A stretch of 64,000 bases of DNA from Paenibacillus lupini. GTDB taxonomy: Bacteria; Bacillota; Bacilli; Paenibacillales; Paenibacillaceae. Of the stretch, positions 26,346 through 34,664 are shown in pieces. The notes below the pieces were generated by a model. That model made no database searches. It was not told the origin of the DNA and saw only the letters and a program-made list of their open reading frames with translations. The stretch is taken from the NCBI RefSeq assembly GCF_011761355.1, contig NZ_JAASRW010000002.1, positions 620,001 to 684,000 on the forward strand. Reading direction: 5' to 3'. Both the position numbers and the translations under genes were made by a program. The stretch's first letter is position 1; each line of letters begins with the position of its first letter.

Positions 26346-27152
26346 TTAGAGGATGTTAGGTCCTATTACCTCACCACTGAAATGGACCTCATTGATAACA
26401 GGATTGGTGAAATCAGTAATTGGGATTGGTGCACCATCCGTAATGACATTAAAGCCTGAGGCTGGGCCAGCTGCTGCAGTTAGATAATAACTTGTATTAG
26501 GACCAGTTACTCCTGTATCTGTACATGCAAAAGTTGTTGTAAAGGTTCCTTGCACCAGAGTAGTTCCTGTTCCCGAGAAGTTAATCTGGGTAACACTTCC
26601 GGAGTCTACTACTGAGGCAACACGCACACCCAATAATGGAGCATCTCGGAAAAAATTAAAATTCATAACTTGGCTTGCCAATGCTAATTGAGGGGCAACT
26701 TCGCTTATGAAGCTAAAGCTCCATACGATGGTTGCTCTTAATACCACTCGACTATTTATATTAACATTACTTAAAGTTATTGACTGACTACTGACTTGAA
26801 CTTCCGGACCAATCGTAGCAGGTGTCACTGGAGTTACGATTGTTGTAATGGCTGAGCCACCGGTAAGTAGCGGATCCGGAATCTGAAAAAAATCGTAAAA
26901 AGTTAGCAGTCCAACTCCTGATGGACCAGGTATACCTTGCGGACCAGTTGGTCCGGGTGCTCCCTCCAGTCCCGCTAGTCCAGCAGGACCCTGCGGACCA
27001 GGAGGGCCAGTTGGACCCTGCGGACCAGGAGGACCTGCAGCCCCTTGTATACTTAGCCTTTTGCGTTTCCCTTTAATTAAGGAGTTATGTTTACATCTCT
27101 TTGGGCTATTTCTTTTCAAACTTTTTTTAAGTCTAGGAATGGGACATACCAT
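26346..27152 (-). CDS. Collagen-like triple-helix repeat protein
   Basis: 268 residues. A basic N-terminal segment ([15 protein letters not shown] ... GKRKR) is followed by ~14 Gly-X-Y triplets ([15 protein letters not shown] ...) and a ~180-residue beta-rich C-terminal domain. No signal peptide is visible. Bacillales proteins with this design (BclA-like) trimerise and coat spores, so a spore-surface role is plausible. The start at 27152 has AGGAGG 8 bases upstream; a GTG three codons earlier lies inside that ribosome site. The coding sequence looks more AT-rich than its neighbours and it sits next to a tRNA gene. Confidence 0.8.
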   Translation of the reverse strand: MVCPIPRLKKSLKRNSPKRCKHNSLIKGKRKRLSIQGAAGPPGPQGPTGPPGPQGPAGLAGLEGAPGPTGPQGIPGPSGVGLLTFYDFFQIPDPLLTGGSAITTIVTPVTPATIGPEVQVSSQSITLSNVNINSRVVLRATIVWSFSFISEVAPQLALASQVMNFNFFRDAPLLGVRVASVVDSGSVTQINFSGTGTTLVQGTFTTTFACTDTGVTGPNTSYYLTAAAGPASGFNVITDGAPIPITDFTNPVINEVHFSGEVIGPNIL

Positions 27153-27164
27153 TGGATACACCTC

Positions 27165-27462
27165 CTCTTTGGATGTCTTATTTTATGTATTTGCTGGGAT
27201 GGCGTGATAGACAGTTGACTAGATTTGTACCTATGAATATTGAAGAACATGGGAGGAAGAGGCAGTATGATACTTAAAATTCGAGCATGGGTTACGATTG
27301 GAATGGATCATCCGCGCATACAGTTCAGACGTGGGATTAGTCACAGCGTTTATCAGGGAAAAAGGGGTACGAAAGCCTTTAGTATAGTAAAGGGCACCAA
27401 ATTGGCACCAAATCGGTATTTTTGAAGCAAAAGACACCAACTATAACCATTATCAAGACATG
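27165..27462. other. ~300-base stretch with no confident gene
   Basis: Between the collagen-like gene and the tRNA-Val terminator. A 52-codon frame (ATG 27267 to 27425, plus strand) has GGGAGG upstream and ends VKGTKLAPNRYF, but shows no recognisable domain. A short direct repeat GGCACCAAATTGGCACCAAAT lies near its end (27394-27416). It could be a remnant of an integrated element beside the tRNA, but nothing proves it. Confidence 0.3.
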
Positions 27463-27498
27463 AAAAAGCCCGAGAAAACAACGTTTCTCGGGCTTTTT
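27463..27498 (-). terminator. Terminator of the tRNA-Val gene
   Basis: Perfect 15-bp stem AAAAAGCCCGAGAAA / TTTCTCGGGCTTTTT with a 6-base loop, immediately downstream of the tRNA; symmetric, so it may work both ways. Confidence 0.92.
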
Positions 27499-27504
27499 CT
27501 TTAA

Positions 27505-27577
27505 TGATCTGTAGTGGGCTCGAACCACTGACCCCTACCCTGTCAAGATAGTGCTCTCCCAGCTGAGCTAACAGATC
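27505..27577 (-). tRNA. tRNA-Val (GAC), CCA not encoded
   Basis: 73-nt cloverleaf on the minus strand. Acceptor GATCTGT/ACAGATC perfect, D-stem GCTC/GAGC, anticodon loop TTGACAG (GAC), T-arm AGTGG-TTCGAGC-CCACT, discriminator A. The genome continues TTAAAG where CCA would be, so the tail must be added by nucleotidyltransferase. Confidence 0.88.
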
Positions 27578-27744
27578 GTGTGAGTGATAGATATTAATAT
27601 ATCAGCATCCAAAATGATTGTCAACAGAATTGGAGCACAAATTTCACATACTCCATGCCGCTATTTTATTGACTTTTATTTCACTTCTACATAATATTAT
27701 GCCAATATAGGCGACTGAAATTTGGACATCAAGGAGAAATAGAC

Positions 27745-28083
27745 ATGAAGATGAGCAGACAAAACGCAGAGCACTACATATGGGGGGACCAATGTGACGG
27801 GTGGCATTTGCTTAAAGCGCAGAATCTAAGCATCATCCATGAACGTATGCCCGCACATACCGCTGAAGCAAGACATTATCATGAGGAATCACAACAATTT
27901 TTCTTTTTGCTTGAGGGGACGGCAACAATTGAGATTGCCGGTGAGGAGCATGAGCTGCATCAACATGAGGGAATCCATGTTGCTCCACATATTCCGCACC
28001 AAATGTTCAATAAGTCGGACAGCGATATCCAGTTTCTCGTTATTTCGGAACCAACGACAAGGGGAGACAGATTCCCTGCATAA
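27745..28083 (+). CDS. Small cupin-domain protein
   Basis: 112 residues forming a single cupin barrel. Motif 1 is RHYHEESQQFFFLLEGTATIEIAG with metal-binding His/His/Glu, and motif 2 is GIHVAPHIPHQMFN. Such proteins bind a divalent metal and serve as small dioxygenases, isomerases or sugar/ligand binders. No specific substrate can be named. AAGGAG precedes the ATG. Single gene, convergent with the sigma/anti-sigma pair across a symmetric terminator. Confidence 0.85.
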   Translation: MKMSRQNAEHYIWGDQCDGWHLLKAQNLSIIHERMPAHTAEARHYHEESQQFFFLLEGTATIEIAGEEHELHQHEGIHVAPHIPHQMFNKSDSDIQFLVISEPTTRGDRFPA

Positions 28084-28086
28084 GAC

Positions 28087-28126
28087 AACCGCCATCGTAC
28101 CTTGCTGTACGGATGGCGGTTTTTTG
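28087..28126. terminator. Bidirectional terminator between cupin and anti-sigma genes
   Basis: AACCGCCATC..GTAC / GTAC..GATGGCGGTT with a T run on the plus strand. Confidence 0.85.
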
Positions 28127-28129
28127 TAT

Positions 28130-28867
28130 TCAGGAGATTGAGCTGTAAACTCTCGTTCCCCGAGGCTGGTCACCGTGTTCATCAGGTTCGAGAGTGATAC
28201 CAATCGAATCAAAAGCAAGAGTTTCGCTTGCAACTGGCATAACTAAAACGCCAATGCCTTGCTCGTCAACTCGGAAAGTACCTGCACTATCTTTCTGGCC
28301 GGAATGGTTCAGCCATACTTGATAGACCGAATCACCCTTCGAAGCGGGCGCACCAAATACATATACTACAAATTGTTTATTGCTTCCGTTATCGACGATA
28401 CAAGCGACAGCGTAGGAGGAGGCCACGTCTTCAGACATAGGCTTTAAGGAAATGAGCTCATTAATCTGGGATGCTGAGACGGATAAAGCCTTTTCAATTG
28501 GAATGATCGCTGTGCTGCTGCGGTTGTTATAGAGATTTATATTCCATGCCGTACCCGCGATAAAGACGGCTAGTATTGCGGCTGCTGCTGCACCCCATGT
28601 CAGCTTCCGGAAGGAGCGCTTGGATGCAGGCGGCGTAACGGTAGCGATAGCGGCATCCATGATCTGCTGCTTCAAATCGCCAGGTGGATCGATCAATTCC
28701 ATATCGGAAGGGAGGGAGTCCCATACTAAGCGCAGCTCTTCCAATTCGGTCTGACAAGTCGGACATCCTGAAAGATGCCGTTCAAAAGCTTTTTTCTCTT
28801 TATCGGAACAAACGCCGGATATATAGTCCAGAACATATTGGCATATCGTCGCATTTTGCTGCTTCAT
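28130..28867 (-). CDS. Anti-sigma factor (RskA/RsiW type)
   Basis: 245 residues. N-terminal zinc-anti-sigma segment with HLSGCPTC, one transmembrane helix (LTWGAAAAAILAVFIAGTAWNINLY, about 90-115) and an extracytoplasmic anti-sigma-K-like domain (YQVWLNHSGQKDSAGTFRVDEQGIGVLVMP). It should hold the co-encoded ECF sigma factor at the membrane until a signal triggers its release. The first four bases overlap the sigma gene. Confidence 0.92.
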   Translation of the reverse strand: MKQQNATICQYVLDYISGVCSDKEKKAFERHLSGCPTCQTELEELRLVWDSLPSDMELIDPPGDLKQQIMDAAIATVTPPASKRSFRKLTWGAAAAAILAVFIAGTAWNINLYNNRSSTAIIPIEKALSVSASQINELISLKPMSEDVASSYAVACIVDNGSNKQFVVYVFGAPASKGDSVYQVWLNHSGQKDSAGTFRVDEQGIGVLVMPVASETLAFDSIGITLEPDEHGDQPRGTRVYSSIS

Positions 28868-29436
28868 GATTGCTCTCCTTCGGCTACAAGATGCCTGCGT
28901 AATATTTTTAACGTCTGATGCAAGCGATTCTTAACCGTTCCTATCGGCTGATTATAAATGGTCGCAAGCTCGCTTATGGTGTAACCCTGCCAGTAAAAAT
29001 GCTCAAGCAAATGAATTTGCTGCTCTGACAAGTTGCCGTAAGCACTTCTGATTTGGTCCTTCACGGAGCTGTTTAGCAGCGCTGCTTCCGGTGTGGCCGT
29101 TACATGATCTGGAATCCGATCGAGCTGCTCTTGTTCGACCTGAACGAGAGGAGCATTGTCTCTACGCCTTTTGCGCAGCCAGTCGGTTGTAATATTACGA
29201 GTGATCGTCAGCAGCCAGCTGGAGTACCTTCCCTGTTCGGGATTATAGACAGATTTGGTCGTCCATAATCGCATAAAAACAGCCTGTACGATTTCTCTGG
29301 CGACACTCTCATCCTTTAACGTTTTCCAGGCAAAGGAATAAACGAGAGATGAGTATCGGTCATATAAAATCGAAAGCGCCTCGCTCTGCTTGCTCTGCAC
29401 GAGCAGCATCAATTGATGATCCGTAAGCTCCCGCAT
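28864..29436 (-). CDS. ECF RNA polymerase sigma factor
   Basis: 190 residues with sigma region 2 (LYDRYSSLVYSFAWKTL ... VFMRLW) and region 4 (LSEQQIHLLEHFYWQGYTISELATIY ... TVKNRLHQTLKILR). It redirects RNA polymerase to a stress regulon when freed from the anti-sigma partner (SigK-like pair). It lies directly downstream of two cupredoxin genes on the same strand, separated by a terminator, so those genes may be among its targets (inference). Confidence 0.94.
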   Translation of the reverse strand: MRELTDHQLMLLVQSKQSEALSILYDRYSSLVYSFAWKTLKDESVAREIVQAVFMRLWTTKSVYNPEQGRYSSWLLTITRNITTDWLRKRRRDNAPLVQVEQEQLDRIPDHVTATPEAALLNSSVKDQIRSAYGNLSEQQIHLLEHFYWQGYTISELATIYNQPIGTVKNRLHQTLKILRRHLVAEGEQS

Positions 29437-29489
29437 ACGATAATGACCTCCACGATTGAAAGATAATATAACTCTATTCTACTAAAAAC

Positions 29490-29515
29490 AGGGATAACCC
29501 CATATGGTTATCCCT
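29490..29515 (-). terminator. Terminator of the cupredoxin genes
   Basis: AGGGATAACC-CCATAT-GGTTATCCCT, followed on the minus strand by a U-rich tract. Confidence 0.85.
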
Positions 29516-29524
29516 CATTTCATT

Positions 29525-30214
29525 CTATTTATCCGAGACGACAATCGTTGCCTGCATCCCTGGATGCGGCATGCAGTGGTAGGCAAACTCACCAGCGTCA
29601 TCAAATGTTATGGTTTTGTCTTCATTTTCTGCGAGCAGACCGGTGTCAAAGGAGCTGTCGTCTGCGGTTGCGCTATGTTTAATTTCATCCTTGTTTATAA
29701 AAGTAACGCGGTCTCCTGCCTTGATCTCCAGCTTGGCGGGGGAGAAGGCAAAATTCGAAATCTCAACGACATATTCCTTGCTTCCGTCCGCAGCAGGGGA
29801 TGCCTTATCATCAGGTGAGCTCTTTGGATGATCCTCGATGGCAGCACTTGGTGATGCTTTAGAATCATCGTCATCTGAGCGTCCGCCATGATGATCATCA
29901 TGGGATGGAGAGGATGATGGCGCTGGAGAAGGTTTTGGTGATGGTGTGGCTGAAGCTTGCGGCTTTGTTGTTGGTTTGGTTTCCTGAGTTGCAGATGGCG
30001 TCTCACTTGGCTTCACTGACTCATGCTGCATATGCTCATCACTTACCGCGGAGTCCGAAGGAGACTGACTTGGTGTAACAGTTGCCGATTCCTGCGATGG
30101 TGATGGTGATGATGATGCTTTTTCCACTGAATTGCCGCATGCTGCCAGAAGAAGCACGAATATTAGTCCGGACAACAAGGTTAGTAAACCTTTATGCTGC
30201 TGTTTCCATTTCAT
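29525..30214 (-). CDS. Cupredoxin (plastocyanin-like) lipoprotein with Ser/Pro/Thr linker
   Basis: 229 residues. Lipobox VLLLAAC, then a ~110-residue low-complexity Ser/Pro/Thr/Lys spacer containing Asp/His-rich DDHHGGRSDDD, then a type-1 copper domain (SNFAFSPAKLEIKAGDRVTFINKD). The copper ligands are His (IKHSA), Cys (YHCMP), His (PHPG) and Met (GMQ). It is likely an electron carrier or copper protein tethered outside the membrane. It follows the larger cupredoxin gene by ~10 bases, forming an operon. Confidence 0.9.
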   Translation of the reverse strand: MKWKQQHKGLLTLLSGLIFVLLLAACGNSVEKASSSPSPSQESATVTPSQSPSDSAVSDEHMQHESVKPSETPSATQETKPTTKPQASATPSPKPSPAPSSSPSHDDHHGGRSDDDDSKASPSAAIEDHPKSSPDDKASPAADGSKEYVVEISNFAFSPAKLEIKAGDRVTFINKDEIKHSATADDSSFDTGLLAENEDKTITFDDAGEFAYHCMPHPGMQATIVVSDK

Positions 30215-30224
30215 CGTCCATCCC

Positions 30225-31493
30225 TCATTTCACAATAATAGTTCCCGTCATAAACGACTTGTGCAGCTCGCAAAAGTAACTATATGTTCCTGTCTTATCT
30301 AGCGTAATCGTGTAGGATTCTCCGGTTTTCAGCATAGGTACTTTAAAGCTGCCGTCAAAGGCTACAGCGTTATGTTCCATCTCATCATAATTGGTGAAGG
30401 TGATCTTGGAGCCAGCTTCAACAGTTAAGGGCTCTGTCCCGAACGAGAACTGCTTGATATCAATTTGATACGTTTTCACTTCTGCTGCCATTCCTTTAAA
30501 GGTAGAAGGATCAATGACGAACCATACTTTATTTGCGTTCTGACCAAGAACATCACCTGGCTGCTTATCCTGGATAAAGGTATAGAGCGGGTAACCTTTG
30601 TAAGCCCATTGCTTGGTTCCATCAGCACGTGTGATGGTTGAGAAATCTGCTTTGTTCAGGAAGGCCGGAATCTGAAGTTCATCGGATTGGAAGATAGGCC
30701 AATTGACGAGGCATTGTCCCTGGCAAGCGTTGATGTTATCAGCGTCCTTCGCGAAATAGTACAAAGTCTTACCATTGTTATCGGTTAGATAAGTACCTAA
30801 CTCTTTATGGCTTGTTAGTTGAATTCTCTTGCCTTGGGGGAGCACTGCCGATTGCGGGAGGACACCTTTCTGCTGGAGTGCAACAAAAAGCGAATCGCCT
30901 TGTAGAGTAGGAACAACCAAGGCTTCAATGAGTGCTGTAGCCAAATGAGCATTGGTCAAGAGGTTGACCGCTGCAATAGAAGCCATCCCTTTGGAAGCAG
31001 CGAAGGTCAAGGTATCGGAATAAGCAAACTCGGACCCGGAATGGAAGCCGATATTTTCGAGCAGTACTTTGTACAGCTGTTGGGAGCTGATTGGATCATT
31101 AGGATGGAAAGTGCCATCTGGATTGCCAGACCAGCCTAATTCAGAATGCTGTTTCAAAAAGGCGAGGATAGGTTCATTTGATTTGCCGGCTTTGTCTGCA
31201 TCTTTAAAGTTAGATGCTGGGGTAAACGCCATCGCTTCCTTCAGATTTCCGTTCAGGCGTAAAGAAATAATGGCAGCTTGCATGCGGGTGGTTTGCTTCG
31301 AGAGGTAGGGTTCATTTACTCCGTTGCCATCACCGAGCAGCAATCCCAGCTTGGCGGCCGTCTCCGCATCTGTTGTGACAGAAGCAGAAGCGGGTGATTG
31401 GTCGGCCGCAGATACACCTATTACCGAAGATAATAAGCCGGTTAAAAGCACAGCCAAAAACATAAACATCATTAATCGTTTAGTTGTCATCAT
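30225..31493 (-). CDS. Secreted SLH-like / COG4315 repeat / cupredoxin fusion protein
   Basis: 422 residues. Signal peptide (MFLAVLLTGLLSSVIGVSAA); an SLH-like region (NFKDADKAGKSNEPILAFL ... GTFHPNDPISSQQLYKVLL); then two PF03640-type secreted repeats (YLTDNNGKTLYYFAKDADN ... CQGQCLVNWPIF; WAYKGYPLYTFIQDKQPGDVLGQ). A C-terminal type-1 copper domain has ligands His (EHNA), Cys (YFCEL), His (LHKS) and Met (FMTG). The combination suggests a wall-attached redox protein. GAGGAGG precedes the ATG. First gene of the two-gene cupredoxin operon upstream of the ECF sigma pair. Confidence 0.88.
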   Translation of the reverse strand: MMTTKRLMMFMFLAVLLTGLLSSVIGVSAADQSPASASVTTDAETAAKLGLLLGDGNGVNEPYLSKQTTRMQAAIISLRLNGNLKEAMAFTPASNFKDADKAGKSNEPILAFLKQHSELGWSGNPDGTFHPNDPISSQQLYKVLLENIGFHSGSEFAYSDTLTFAASKGMASIAAVNLLTNAHLATALIEALVVPTLQGDSLFVALQQKGVLPQSAVLPQGKRIQLTSHKELGTYLTDNNGKTLYYFAKDADNINACQGQCLVNWPIFQSDELQIPAFLNKADFSTITRADGTKQWAYKGYPLYTFIQDKQPGDVLGQNANKVWFVIDPSTFKGMAAEVKTYQIDIKQFSFGTEPLTVEAGSKITFTNYDEMEHNAVAFDGSFKVPMLKTGESYTITLDKTGTYSYFCELHKSFMTGTIIVK

Positions 31494-31716
31494 TTATCCT
31501 CCTCAAAGAATAATCGTCTCTTATAGGAGGTAACGAAGGAAATGAAAATGCGGTTTGATGGGAGTGGAAAATATGGCAGGAATAATTTTGTCCGCTCGGT
31601 AGTATGAGGATCATATCGGAAAGATGATACGGAGTTTTTACAAAATCAGCATAATTTCTGAAAACCACACATACGTGTATAGTAAGCACTTGCAACACAA
31701 TAGGAGGCGGTCTCGT

Positions 31717-31881
31717 TTGGCAACGGAATATGCCTATATGGCCGTATGGCTGCTAGGCTTGTTTGGCATCGTGGGTACGGTGAGCGCTTATGTTGCTCGG
31801 TTTGTGGTGAAGGATTCCTTGTCTTATGATCAAACACATGTGTGGCGAAGAAAACTGCCTCCTGAAACGAAAAAAAAATGA
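31717..31881 (+). CDS. Small single-pass membrane protein (54 aa)
   Basis: 54 residues with one clear transmembrane helix (YMAVWLLGLFGIVGTVSAYVARFVV) and a charged C-terminal tail ending in KKK. A TTG start at 31717 lies 9 bases after AGGAGG. No known family recognised. Ahead of a strong terminator. Confidence 0.6.
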   Translation: MATEYAYMAVWLLGLFGIVGTVSAYVARFVVKDSLSYDQTHVWRRKLPPETKKK

Positions 31882-31888
31882 GGAAATC

Positions 31889-31924
31889 AAAAATCGGCTG
31901 TCCGCATATGCGGCAGCCGATTTT
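31889..31924. terminator. Bidirectional terminator
   Basis: AAAATCGGCTG..CCGCATATGCGG..CAGCCGATTTT, nested palindromes between two convergent small genes. Confidence 0.88.
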
Positions 31925-31931
31925 CTGGTTT

Positions 31932-32162
31932 TTAGAACGTAGGTAAATTGTCGAGATTATTGTCTGTACGGCCATCCGCGTTTGAACGGAGATGCTCATC
32001 ATGATCACGGCCTCTAAAGACGTTTAGTCCGGCAATTTCATTATTTTTAACCATTGATTGTGCGGTTTTGTAATCCACAACACGGCCGGATGTTAACTGC
32101 AGCTCCACAATATCGCCGTCTCCGTTTTTACGTACGGCTACAACTTCTTCTGATTGATCCAT
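31932..32162 (-). CDS. DUF3892 family protein
   Basis: 76 residues matching the DUF3892 pattern: VVAVRKNGDGDIVELQLTSGRVVDY ... AGLNVFRGRDHDEHLRSNADG ... NNLDNLPTF. The family is small, conserved in Bacillales and of unknown function. GGGAGG lies 10 bases before the ATG. Confidence 0.85.
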   Translation of the reverse strand: MDQSEEVVAVRKNGDGDIVELQLTSGRVVDYKTAQSMVKNNEIAGLNVFRGRDHDEHLRSNADGRTDNNLDNLPTF

Positions 32163-32333
32163 TTTTTATCATCCTCCCATTGGCTAGTATGGTTCAATGA
32201 GGTGGAAGAAATGCATGAATCGGAAGAATAAGTGTTGGACCAGTTGGATCACTCTTGCATACACTAACACGAAAGCGGATGTTTGCAGCGCCAGTAGCGC
32301 GGTGGATATCTGCTTTTGACTTTTTAATAAAGC

Positions 32334-33059
32334 TTATACGGTATAAACCTCATGCTGCTGGACGAAGCGCATTTTGCCCGTATGACCAATAAACTCCTCC
32401 ATATTATCGTGATAATGCATAAGCCACACCTTTTCCTGAATGTCCTCCGGCAGCGTCAGCAATTCATCCAAGCTTGCATGTACAACCCCGGGAGAAGTGA
32501 GCTGGCAGTCATGGAAAATGGTCTCCACGCCATCATTGCTAAGTCTGCTGAGCAAAGCACCATCAAATTTCATATCTGCCGAGTAAAAGAAGTTCTCGTT
32601 AAAGAGGAAGGAGTAGCTGAGTTTGCCTGCAATATGATCGGTAAGGATAAGCTTTACTTTAATTCCGGGATGAATCTCATACTCTTCACCTTCTTTAATA
32701 GGCCGGACATCGAAGAAATCGGTTATGGCCGTAAGGGGTTCCTGAGTAAGTCCTCCCCGAAGCGTCTGTTCCCACAATGGCTCCACAAGGGTATCCGCGA
32801 TATAAAGGACTGGCTTCTTGCCATAGCGGAACATCATCTGGAACGCATATTCTTCAAGTCCCCCAACATGGTCGGCATGCATATGGCTGATAAGTACAGC
32901 GTCTAAATCATCAAACGAATAGCCAGCATCATGCAGTGATCGTGGTAAAGTAATGCCGCAATCGACGAGCAGCTTAAAGCCGTCTACCTCAACCAGCGCA
33001 TTATTGTTCGCGTATTTTTTCGCAAAAGCACCACCTGTGCCTAACATTTGAATTTGCAT
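32334..33059 (-). CDS. Metallo-beta-lactamase-fold hydrolase
   Basis: 241 residues. MQIQMLGTGGAFAKKYANNNALVEVDG starts a classical MBL fold; the metal motif is SHMHADHVGG and later His residues occur in ILTDHIAG and LMHYHD. It resembles RNase Z/arylsulfatase-like single-domain hydrolases, but the substrate cannot be named. The frame is open ~125 codons upstream, but the N-terminal MBL start and GGGAGGG 7 bases before it fix the start at 33059. Confidence 0.87.
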   Translation of the reverse strand: MQIQMLGTGGAFAKKYANNNALVEVDGFKLLVDCGITLPRSLHDAGYSFDDLDAVLISHMHADHVGGLEEYAFQMMFRYGKKPVLYIADTLVEPLWEQTLRGGLTQEPLTAITDFFDVRPIKEGEEYEIHPGIKVKLILTDHIAGKLSYSFLFNENFFYSADMKFDGALLSRLSNDGVETIFHDCQLTSPGVVHASLDELLTLPEDIQEKVWLMHYHDNMEEFIGHTGKMRFVQQHEVYTV

Positions 33060-33188
33060 TCTGGAGCCCTCCCGGTACATTTTCTTCCACTTTATCAAAT
33101 GAGTATCTTGATGACAAACAACAGATGCACTTTTGCCTGCGCCTACATATAATGCAGTAGCATAACGGCGGGAGGACTGAAGGAAGCG

Positions 33189-33404
33189 ATGAGTGCAGCA
33201 GCAGCGGCCAAAGGCAAAGGTAAAGTCGTCAAGAAGAAAAAGACAAGTGAGAAAAAGCAGTATCATTACAAGCTTGTATTGTCTGATACATGTGGAGTAT
33301 GCAAAACGCCTTGTGAGCGGGGAATGAACTATTGGAGGCGGATGCAGGAGCCCGGAGCGGTAGGGAAAGGTGTTCCTTGTGTCTTGACTCGCACGTACAA
33401 ATAA
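33189..33404 (+). CDS. Small Lys-rich, Cys-containing protein (71 aa)
   Basis: 71 residues. The N-terminal third is Lys/Ala-rich (KGKGKVVKKKKTSEKKQ). The rest carries C-x2-C-x3-C (DTCGVCKTPCERG) and a later Cys (VPCVL), which could bind zinc or a nucleic acid. GAAGGA precedes the ATG. No named family recognised; the same layout is familiar from other Paenibacillus genomes but that is recollection, not a search result. Confidence 0.65.
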   Translation: MSAAAAAKGKGKVVKKKKTSEKKQYHYKLVLSDTCGVCKTPCERGMNYWRRMQEPGAVGKGVPCVLTRTYK

Positions 33405-33562
33405 GGACGAATATTTCCTGGGCAAGCGCATGATTCTACAGCTTTTGACAGCTCTAGGATAGTCTTGTTAGCTGTTAAAAACTTTTAGGCTTGTGCGCAA
33501 CTTTGGACGAAATTCCGAGTATAACTTTTCATCCAGACAAAACGGATGGAGGGTTATCAGCA

Positions 33563-34132
33563 ATGTTGGTCAGATTTAAAAAAGTAGCCATTCTGCTCGC
33601 TATTTTGTCGGTATGTGGTGGTACATTCATATTTGCCGATTCGGCAGTGCAGAAGGTACGAGTAATTGTAAATGGCAGTGAGCTTGATGACGGTGGAATT
33701 GTTGTAGACGGAAAGACGTATTTACCGCTGCGCCAAATGGCAAACAGTCTGCACGCACTAGTCGACTGGGATAATCAGAGCAAGAAAGCGACGATTATTA
33801 AGCCTAATGTTCATATGATTCTATTCCAGGATAAAGTGATCTTTGGCAATGTGGACAAAGGGAATAAATATACGTTTAACGTTTTCTCTCAGATCGATAA
33901 CTTGACAACGGACATTTCAGCCGTGAAAGTATCGATTACGGATCCTTACGGCACAGAGAAGGTTATTCAAACTCAGAACGTAAATATTACGAAGGATAAC
34001 TTCTGGTATCGGACCGAAGACATCAAATATAACTTTGAGTTTGCAGGGAAATACGCCGTTCGGTTTTATTTGAAGACATCACCATCAGATGACTGGACAG
34101 TCGTGTCGGAGAAGCTGATTTCTTCCCAATAG
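33563..34132 (+). CDS. Secreted copper amine oxidase N-terminal-like (stalk) domain protein
   Basis: 189 residues. Signal peptide (VAILLAILSVCGGTFIFADSA), then a stalk-domain motif common in Paenibacillus secreted proteins (VRVIVNGSELDDGGIVVDGKTYLPLRQMANSLHALVDWD). The ~110-residue C-terminal beta domain has no recognised family. The start at 33563 has GGAGGG 9 bases upstream; an upstream extension of 24 codons lacks one. Role at the cell surface unknown. Confidence 0.78.
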   Translation: MLVRFKKVAILLAILSVCGGTFIFADSAVQKVRVIVNGSELDDGGIVVDGKTYLPLRQMANSLHALVDWDNQSKKATIIKPNVHMILFQDKVIFGNVDKGNKYTFNVFSQIDNLTTDISAVKVSITDPYGTEKVIQTQNVNITKDNFWYRTEDIKYNFEFAGKYAVRFYLKTSPSDDWTVVSEKLISSQ

Positions 34133-34144
34133 CTGTTAATATAT

Positions 34145-34182
34145 GGCGCCTATTGCTGTAAGTACAGCAGCAAGGCGTCTTT
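34145..34182 (+). terminator. Imperfect terminator after the stalk-domain gene
   Basis: GGCGCCTATTGCTGT / ACAGCAGCAAGGCGTC followed by TTTT. Confidence 0.6.
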
Positions 34183-34252
34183 TGTTTGACCGCCGTTCCT
34201 TCACATGGTACGATACGTTAGTATGTATAATTAACTGAAATGGGGTAATTCC

Positions 34253-34573
34253 ATGAGCGAGCATCAACATGAGCACGGCGAAGATTGCGGTTGCGGACAA
34301 GATCATGAACATGATGAGCATGTGTTCATCGTGACAGACGACGAAGGCCAAGAGCGTGAAATGGTCATGGTCTATACATTTGAATCGGAGAATAACGTAT
34401 ATGCAGTATTGCTGGATCGTAACGACCCAGAAGCAGACGGTGTTATCTTCCGTATCGAAGAAGAGAACGAAGAAGCATTCCTCGTTGGAATCGAAGACGA
34501 TGCAGAGTGGGAACGCGTAACAGCGATCTACGAAGAAATCGCAAAAACAGAGAACGAGAACAAAGAGGCTTAA
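34253..34573 (+). CDS. DUF1292 family protein
   Basis: 106 residues, very acidic. A His/Asp/Glu/Cys-rich N-terminus (EHGEDCGCGQDHEHDEH) precedes the DUF1292 body (FIVTDDEGQEREMVMVYTFESE ... GVIFRIEEENEEAFLVGIED). Function unknown in this family. The N-terminal HEH/CGC cluster could bind metal but is not conserved enough for me to claim it. Confidence 0.88.
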   Translation: MSEHQHEHGEDCGCGQDHEHDEHVFIVTDDEGQEREMVMVYTFESENNVYAVLLDRNDPEADGVIFRIEEENEEAFLVGIEDDAEWERVTAIYEEIAKTENENKEA

Positions 34574-34586
34574 TAGCCGCTACTAG

Positions 34587-34644
34587 AACACCCGTCTTAC
34601 CCGAGTAACTGCTCCTGCAGCTGCCGGTAAGACGGGTGTTTTTT
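34587..34644 (+). terminator. Terminator after the DUF1292 gene
   Basis: AACACCCGTCTTACC / GGTAAGACGGGTGTT (15 bp) with T run. Confidence 0.88.
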
Positions 34645-34664
34645 ATACCTCGATAGAGGCTGAC

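Noticed and set aside
27267..27425. 52-codon frame taken as an integrase tail next to tRNA-Val
   Set aside because: No catalytic Arg/His/Tyr motifs; kept only as a note on the gap.
32900..33431. N-terminal extension of the MBL-fold protein
   Set aside because: Cys/Phe-rich stretch unlike the fold; GGGAGGG fixes the start at 33059.
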